DNA from: CADCTQ01 sp963844325
GTDB lineage: Bacteria; Bacteroidota; Bacteroidia; Cytophagales; 172606-1
NCBI GenBank assembly: GCA_963844325.1
Contig: CAWJNV010000002.1
Span: 3,658,001-3,722,000 of the forward strand
Direction of reading: 5' to 3'
Length of the DNA stretch: 64,000 nt
How positions within the stretch are numbered: the first letter of the stretch is position 1; every line of letters starts with the position of its first letter. Made by a program: the position numbers and the translations under genes. Below, one piece after another: positions 59,022 to 64,000 of this stretch. The notes below the pieces were generated by a model that worked only from the letters and a program-made list of their open reading frames with translations, ran no database searches and was not told where the DNA came from.

Positions 59022-59530
59022 ACCCGACAAGCTTGACCAACTTTGCCGTTGACCGCGACAACCGCAAGATCAACGTAGCACGCGAATTTGAAGCGCCGCT
59101 CCCGCTGGTATGGGCGGCCTGGACGGAGAGCCAGTTGCTGGACCAGTGGTGGGCCCCAAAACCGTGGCAGGCCAAAACCAAATGGATGGATTTTTCGGAA
59201 GGCGGCTACTGGCTCTACGCCATGATGGGCCCCGAAGGGGAGGTGCACTGGGCAAGGTCGGACTTCCGGACCATTGCCCCGCTTCGGGAATACACGGCGC
59301 TGGATGGTTTTTGCGACGAACACGGCAACGTCAATCCCGGCTTGCCCCGGTCGTTGTGGGCAACCGTTTTTACCGGCGAGGGGGACCGGGCCCGGGTCAA
59401 CATCCAGATCACGTTCGACAAGCTGGAGGATTTGGAAGAAATCATCCGGATGGGCTTCAAGGAAGGCTTTACCGCGGGCCTGGAAAACCTGTATCACTTG
59501 TTAAGCACCCAATCCCAACCGGGCCGGTAA
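59018..59530 (+). CDS. SRPBCC (AHSA1/START-like) domain protein
   Basis: A 170-aa protein starting at the ATG at 59018, overlapping the ArsR stop by 4 bases (ATGA), which implies translational coupling. The fold signature is visible as REFEAPLPLVWAAWTESQLL, DQWWAPKPWQAKT and the C-terminal helix GFKEGFTAGLENLYHLL. AHSA1-type proteins bind small hydrophobic ligands; the ligand here is unknown. The ArsR-SRPBCC pairing is one I know to be common. Confidence 0.92.
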   Translation: MNPTSLTNFAVDRDNRKINVAREFEAPLPLVWAAWTESQLLDQWWAPKPWQAKTKWMDFSEGGYWLYAMMGPEGEVHWARSDFRTIAPLREYTALDGFCDEHGNVNPGLPRSLWATVFTGEGDRARVNIQITFDKLEDLEEIIRMGFKEGFTAGLENLYHLLSTQSQPGR

Positions 59531-59543
59531 GTATTTTCCAACC

Positions 59544-59580
59544 AAAAGGCCGTTCTGCTGTCGAGCAGAACGGCTTTTTT
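59544..59580 (+). terminator. Rho-independent terminator
   Basis: GCCGTTCTGCT-GTCG-AGCAGAACGGC, a perfect 11-base stem followed by six T, 14 bases after the SRPBCC stop. Confidence 0.93.
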
Positions 59581-59587
59581 CGTTTGT

Positions 59588-59602
59588 ATAGATGAAAACT
59601 AT
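59588..59602. promoter_or_regulatory. OxyR-like half-operator upstream of katG
   Basis: ATAGATGAAAACTAT fits the known OxyR dimer motif ATAGnTnnnAnCTAT at all ten defined positions. It lies 94 bases before the katG ATG. A second adjacent motif, needed for a full tetramer site, is not evident. Confidence 0.5.
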
Positions 59603-59695
59603 ACTTGCATAAGAACAATCAATTTGATTTATTGCCGGCGCTGTGATAGTCTTGAATACCAAACGCAGAAAACAACTATTCCCCGATACAACAAA

Positions 59696-61936
59696 ATGGA
59701 AAACTACACGCCGACCCAGCAGAAATCATTGAATGTGAACGACAGCGAAGTCAAGTGCCCTTTCAGCAGCGGCGCTTTGAAAAAAACTGCCGGCGGGGGC
59801 ACGAGAAACCGCGACTGGTGGCCCAACCAGTTGAAATTGAACATCCTGCGCCAGCATTCCACCCGCTCCAACCCGATGGGCGAGGCGTTCAACTACGCGG
59901 AAGCGTTCAAGTCGCTCGACCTGGCGGCCGTCAAGAAGGACCTCTTCGACCTGATGACCACCTCCCAGGCGTGGTGGCCGGCCGACTACGGGCACTACGG
60001 ACCCTTCTTGATCCGCATGGCCTGGCACAGCGCGGGTACGTACCGCATTGCCGACGGACGGGGCGGCGCCGGCGCCGGTCAGCAACGCTTCGCGCCGCTC
60101 AACAGCTGGCCCGACAACGCCAACCTCGACAAGGCCCGCCTGCTGCTCTGGCCGGTCAAAAAGAAATACGGCCAGAAACTCTCCTGGGCCGACCTGATGA
60201 TCCTGGCGGGCAACTGCGCCCTGGAGTCGATGGGCTTTAAGACCTTCGGTTTCGCCGGTGGCCGGGAAGACGTGTGGGAACCGCAGGAAGACGTGTACTG
60301 GGGTTCGGAAACCAAGTGGCTGGACGACAAACGCTATACCGGGGACCGCGAACTGGAAAATCCGCTGGGCGCCGTGCAGATGGGACTCATTTACGTGAAC
60401 CCGGAAGGCCCCAACGGCAACCCCGATCCGCTCGCCTCGGCGCGCGACATCCGCGAGACCTTCGGCCGGATGGCGATGGATGACGCCGAAACCGTTGCCC
60501 TGATTGCCGGCGGGCACACCTTCGGCAAAACCCACGGCGCGGCCGACCCGGGCAAGTACGTCGGGGCCGAACCCGCCGGTGCGAGCATCGAAGAACTGAG
60601 CCTGGGCTGGAAAAACAGCTTCGGCAGCGGCCACGGGGTTCACACGATCACCAGCGGCCTGGAAGGCGCCTGGACCACCACCCCCACGCAGTGGAGCAAC
60701 AACTTCTTCGAAAACCTGTTCGGCTTCGAATGGGAACTGACCAAGAGCCCCGCCGGGGCGCACCAGTGGAAGCCCAAAAGCGGCGCCGGGGCCGGCACCG
60801 TACCCGATGCCCACGATCCCGCCCTGCGCCACGCCCCCACCATGCTCACCACGGACATCGCCCTGCGCGTGGACCCCGCCTACGAGAAGATTTCGAGGAA
60901 TTTCCTGGAAAATCCCGGTGCGTTCGCCGACGCGTTTGCCCGGGCTTGGTTCAAACTCACGCACCGCGACATGGGGCCGCGGGCCCGCTACCTCGGCCCG
61001 GAAGTACCCCAGGAAGAACTCATCTGGCAAGACCCCATCCCGGCCGTTACGCATGCGCTCATTGACGACAACGACATTGCGGCCCTGAAGCGTTACATCC
61101 TGGCAGCCGGCCTGTCGGTGTCCGAACTGGTCGCTACCGCCTGGGCGTCCGCCTCCACGTTCCGGGGTTCCGACAAGCGCGGCGGCGCCAACGGGGGCCG
61201 CATTCGCCTGGCTCCGCAGAAGTACTGGGAAGTGAACAACCCCGCCCAACTGGCAAGGGTGCTCAATACGCTCGAAAACGTCCAGGAAGAGTTCAACGGC
61301 CGGCAGGCGGGTGACAAGCGGGTGTCGCTGGCCGACCTGATTGTGCTCGGCGGGTGCGCCGCCCTTGAGAAGGCGGCCGCCGACGCCGGCTACCCGGTGC
61401 AGGTGCCCTTCACGCCCGGCCGCGCCGACGCCTCGCAGGCGCAAACCGACGCGGTATCGTTCGCCGCGCTCGAACCGGCGGCCGACGGGTTCCGCAACTA
61501 CCTGAAGCCCCACCACGCGGCCTCGGCCGAGGAGATGCTGATCGACAAATCCCAATTGTTGACGCTGACGGCCCCGGAACTGACGGTGCTGGTGGGTGGC
61601 ATGCGCGTGCTGAACACGAACTTTGACGGTTCGCAACACGGGGTCTTCACGAACCGTCCCGAATCGCTCACGAACGACTTCTTCGTGAACCTGCTCGATC
61701 TGGGTACGACCTGGAAGGCGGCGGCCACGTCCCAGAATGTGTTTGAGGGCCGCGACCGGGCCACCGGTGAACTCAGGTGGACGGGCACCCGCGTCGATCT
61801 CATCTTCGGCTCCAACTCGGAGCTTCGGGCGCTTGCCGAAGTCTACGGCTGCGAGGACGCTCAGGAGAAGTTCGTGCGGGATTTTGTGGCCGCGTGGACC
61901 AAAGTGATGAACCTCGACCGCTTCGAATTGGCCTGA
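59696..61936 (+). CDS. katG: Catalase-peroxidase
   Basis: A 746-aa bifunctional heme enzyme that destroys hydrogen peroxide and oxidises small donors. Start at the ATG at 59696 (MENYTPTQQKSLNVNDSE). The distal site is RMAWHSAGTYR (Trp110, His111), and the proximal heme ligand His274 is in GGHTFGKTHGA. Tyr233 (MGLIYVNPEG) and Met259 (FGRMAMDD) complete the Met-Tyr-Trp adduct needed for catalase activity. Both halves of the duplicated peroxidase fold are present at the usual family length. It stands alone between terminators, with a possible OxyR site upstream. Confidence 0.97.
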   Translation: MENYTPTQQKSLNVNDSEVKCPFSSGALKKTAGGGTRNRDWWPNQLKLNILRQHSTRSNPMGEAFNYAEAFKSLDLAAVKKDLFDLMTTSQAWWPADYGHYGPFLIRMAWHSAGTYRIADGRGGAGAGQQRFAPLNSWPDNANLDKARLLLWPVKKKYGQKLSWADLMILAGNCALESMGFKTFGFAGGREDVWEPQEDVYWGSETKWLDDKRYTGDRELENPLGAVQMGLIYVNPEGPNGNPDPLASARDIRETFGRMAMDDAETVALIAGGHTFGKTHGAADPGKYVGAEPAGASIEELSLGWKNSFGSGHGVHTITSGLEGAWTTTPTQWSNNFFENLFGFEWELTKSPAGAHQWKPKSGAGAGTVPDAHDPALRHAPTMLTTDIALRVDPAYEKISRNFLENPGAFADAFARAWFKLTHRDMGPRARYLGPEVPQEELIWQDPIPAVTHALIDDNDIAALKRYILAAGLSVSELVATAWASASTFRGSDKRGGANGGRIRLAPQKYWEVNNPAQLARVLNTLENVQEEFNGRQAGDKRVSLADLIVLGGCAALEKAAADAGYPVQVPFTPGRADASQAQTDAVSFAALEPAADGFRNYLKPHHAASAEEMLIDKSQLLTLTAPELTVLVGGMRVLNTNFDGSQHGVFTNRPESLTNDFFVNLLDLGTTWKAAATSQNVFEGRDRATGELRWTGTRVDLIFGSNSELRALAEVYGCEDAQEKFVRDFVAAWTKVMNLDRFELA

Positions 61937-61972
61937 TCCGGTCGGGGGGCAACCAAAGCGGTTCGGTAAAGC

Positions 61973-62004
61973 AAAGCGGTGGTCCGGCAACGGACCGCCG
62001 CTTT
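61973..62004 (+). terminator. Terminator of katG
   Basis: AAAGCGG-T-GGTCCG and CGGACC-G-CCGCTTT pair around a GCAA tetraloop, with one T-G step in the stem, 36 bases after the katG stop. The trailing T-run is short. Confidence 0.75.
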
Positions 62005-62444
62005 CAATTCTAGGTATATGCTTAGCGTCCTCCCTTGTATTTACGCAGTGTAAATAAATACGCAGTGAGCGGGCACCCTTCCCAACGTGTTTATATCGTT
62101 GTTGCGACACTGATGGTGTCGCGGCGCGTGGGCCCGGCCCAATGGCGAGGGGCGGGTTGATTGGCGGGGGGAAGCATCATTGGGCCTAGCCCTTTTTGGT
62201 TCTTTTTGGGGCAATGCCAAAAAGAACAAAGACCTCTTACGCATCATCAATCATTCACCAACCCCTTACAACCAACCCCTCACCAACCTCATCCCCCTCT
62301 AATCCCCTCATGCGCTAATCACATACAATTCTAGGGGGCCCCGAAAGCACAAAGCCGGTAAATACTTCCTAATTTTACTTAAACCGGAATGGCATTCCGC
62401 GTCATTCCACCCGACCGCCCACGTATTCCTCCTGCTTCATACCC
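62005..62444. other. Intergenic region with hairpins, no gene seen
   Basis: It contains GCGACAC-TGATG-GTGTCGC (62104-62122) and the 11-base stem GTTCTTTTTGG / CCAAAAAGAAC (62199-62227). Both look like REP-type intergenic hairpins. The 62230-62400 part is AT-richer with no recognisable signal; the promoter of the kinase gene should lie near its right end. Confidence 0.55.
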
Positions 62445-64000
62445 ATGTCATTGCCCCAGGATTTGAATTTACCCGCCGCCGCTCCCGTTGTTTCCCCGCC
62501 TGCCGCTGCTTCCGCCTGGGGCGTACTCATCCTCAAAGGCCCCGGGTACGTAATCCAATCCGTCGACGCCCTGATCCTCCAGATGTGGGGACGCACGCCG
62601 GCGCAGACGCTGGGCAAGCCCCTGTTTGAAGCCCTGCCCGAACTGGCCGGACAGGGCTTCGAAGCCCTGCTCCTGGGCGTGTACACCACGGGCGCGCCTT
62701 TCATGGGCAAGGAACTGCCCGGCGAACTGCTGAGGGACGGCCGCCGCGAAACCCTCTACTTTGATTTCATCTACTTGCCCATCCGCGACGAAGCGGGGCA
62801 CATTACGGGCATTACGGTGGTGGCTACCGATGCCACGGGGCAGGTGCTGGCCCGCCAGAAGGCCGAACGCGACCTGCGCGAAAGCCGGCAGCGGGAGCAG
62901 GCCGCCTACGCCCAGGCCCGGCTCGAACGCGACCGGTTGTACGCCCTGTTCATGCAGGCCCCGCTGGGCATCGGCATCTACACCGGAAAAGAACACCGGG
63001 TGGAACTGGTCAACCCGGTCATGAGCGGGATTCTGGGCCGGGCCCCCGAAGCCCTGCGCGACAAACCGCTCTTTGAGGCCCTGCCCGAAGTGCGGGGGCA
63101 AGGCTTCGAAGCCATCCTGGCCGGCGTGTTTGCCACCGGCACCACTTTTGAAGCCAACGAGATTGCCGCCACGCTCGAGCGGGACGGTGCGCTGGTGCCC
63201 GGCTACTACAACACCGTGTATCAGGCCCTCAAGGACGAAGGGGGGCAGGTCACGGGCATCATCCAGATCGTGGTGGAGGTTACCGCGCAGGTGATGGCCC
63301 GGCGGGCCGTGGAAGAGAACGCCCGGCGGTTCCGCACCCTGCTCGAATCGGTGCCCCAGATGGCCTGGACGGCCACGGCCGAGGGGGAACTGGACTACTT
63401 CAATGCGCAGTGGTACGCCTACACCGGGCAGCAACCCGCGGAAGCGCTGGAACGGGGCTGGACGGACGTGACGCACCCCGACGATGCGGCGGCGGCTTCG
63501 GCCCGCTGGCAGCAAAGCCTGCGGGAGCACACGCCTTACCAGGTAGAGTGCCGCTACCGGCGGGCCGACGACGGCAGTTGGCGCTGGCACCTGATCCGGG
63601 CCGTTCCCCTGCGGGGCGAGGCGGGAGCGGTATTCGGCTGGGTCGGCACCTGCACCGACATCCACGAGCAGAAACGCTACGCCGAGCAACTCCTGGAACG
63701 GGAAACCTATTTCCGCGAGATGGCCGACAACGTGCCCGTGATGATCTGGGTAACGGACCCCGACGGTTCCTGTACGTACCTGAACAACCCCTGGTTCGAC
63801 TACACCGGGCAGACCGGGGAAGAGGCCCTGGGCCTGGGCTGGCTCTCGGCCACCCACCCCGACGACGCCGCGCAGAGTGCGGAGGTTTTCCTGGCCGCCA
63901 ACGCGCGGCAGGAGCCCTTCGCCCTGCTGTACCGGCTCCGCGACCGGGGCGGCAACTACCGCTGGTTTCTCGACAAAGGCGAACCTGCCTTCGACCCGTT
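62445..64000 (+). CDS. PAS-domain sensor protein, probably a histidine kinase (partial, runs off right edge)
   Basis: At least 518 residues from the ATG at 62445 (MSLPQDLNLPAAAPVVSPP); no stop before the window ends. There are four PAS-type domains in a row: the first two are related to each other (LFEALPELAGQGFEALLLGV and LFEALPEVRGQGFEAILAGV) and the last two are PAS_3-like (WTATAEGELDYFNAQWYAYT, WVTDPDGSCTYLNNPWFDYT, each with HPDD and YRW-type segments). There are no transmembrane helices so far, so it is a cytoplasmic sensor. A kinase or cyclase output module is expected beyond the edge but cannot be seen. Confidence 0.85.
   Translation, partial: MSLPQDLNLPAAAPVVSPPAAASAWGVLILKGPGYVIQSVDALILQMWGRTPAQTLGKPLFEALPELAGQGFEALLLGVYTTGAPFMGKELPGELLRDGRRETLYFDFIYLPIRDEAGHITGITVVATDATGQVLARQKAERDLRESRQREQAAYAQARLERDRLYALFMQAPLGIGIYTGKEHRVELVNPVMSGILGRAPEALRDKPLFEALPEVRGQGFEAILAGVFATGTTFEANEIAATLERDGALVPGYYNTVYQALKDEGGQVTGIIQIVVEVTAQVMARRAVEENARRFRTLLESVPQMAWTATAEGELDYFNAQWYAYTGQQPAEALERGWTDVTHPDDAAAASARWQQSLREHTPYQVECRYRRADDGSWRWHLIRAVPLRGEAGAVFGWVGTCTDIHEQKRYAEQLLERETYFREMADNVPVMIWVTDPDGSCTYLNNPWFDYTGQTGEEALGLGWLSATHPDDAAQSAEVFLAANARQEPFALLYRLRDRGGNYRWFLDKGEPAFDP

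Noticed and set aside
59726..62110. A ~790-codon minus-strand open frame opposite katG
   Set aside because: katG has every catalytic residue; the antisense frame has no recognisable domain.

Overview
The window reads as a GC-rich chromosome of the phylum Bacteroidota, most likely a member of the Cytophagales. This is inferred from several independent signs: type IX secretion (T9SS) type A C-terminal domains on three large secreted proteins, SprB repeats, a hybrid two-component system fused to an AraC domain, promoters with the Bacteroidota -7 motif TAnnTTTG, and an exosortase with a PIDGG-type sorting signal. I saw no rRNA, tRNA, CRISPR array, transposase, integrase or origin. Two genes run off the ends: speD at the left (minus strand) and a PAS-type sensor kinase at the right (plus strand).

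Region 1-17.2 kb is mostly core or metabolic. It holds partial speD, two unknown genes, a compact exosortase operon (68-aa PIDGG sorting-signal protein, exosortase, membrane partner), a 12-repeat NHL protein with a T9SS tail, a DUF1080 protein, a 2H phosphoesterase, a thioredoxin-like lipoprotein and an AraC / cupin / AraC group. It ends with a gluconeogenesis unit: an XRE-DUF2083 regulator divergent from pckA-fbp. A textbook Bacteroidota promoter serves the regulator, and GCGAA/TTCGC motifs lie between the two genes.

Region 17.2-39 kb is a long run of minus-strand genes for exported proteins. Read in the direction of transcription it goes lipoprotein, SprB-repeat protein with T9SS tail, FN3 protein, a 1054-aa polymorphic-toxin-like protein, a translationally coupled 349-aa protein, two paralogous immunity-like proteins, an outer-membrane beta-barrel and a 1483-aa beta-rich exported protein. 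A divergent plus-strand FN3 protein closes the group. Base composition turns AT-rich inside the toxin gene, from its C-terminal tip onward (about 27.1 kb), and stays AT-rich through the immunity genes. This is the pattern of exchangeable toxin tips. It is the most interesting locus here: a candidate surface-delivered toxin/immunity system associated with T9SS.

Region 39-41 kb is a small AT-richer island with a DUF4238 gene, an XRE regulator and a short unknown gene behind a perfect 40-bp palindrome.

Region 41-57 kb is polysaccharide- and surface-oriented: a modular GH9 enzyme with T9SS tail, a 600-bp intergenic element with arms of more than 200 bp, a hybrid sensor probably controlling the GH9 gene, AraC-DUF6010, a small membrane protein, a sulfatase, and a galactose-oxidase-like protein with seven FG-GAP-like repeats.

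Region 57-64 kb has exonuclease III, a DinB protein, an ArsR-SRPBCC pair with a visible operator, katG with an OxyR-like site, and the truncated PAS kinase.

A recurring oddity is the intergenic hairpin built from 7-8-bp tandem units facing each other. It occurs at three separate sites with three unrelated unit sequences.
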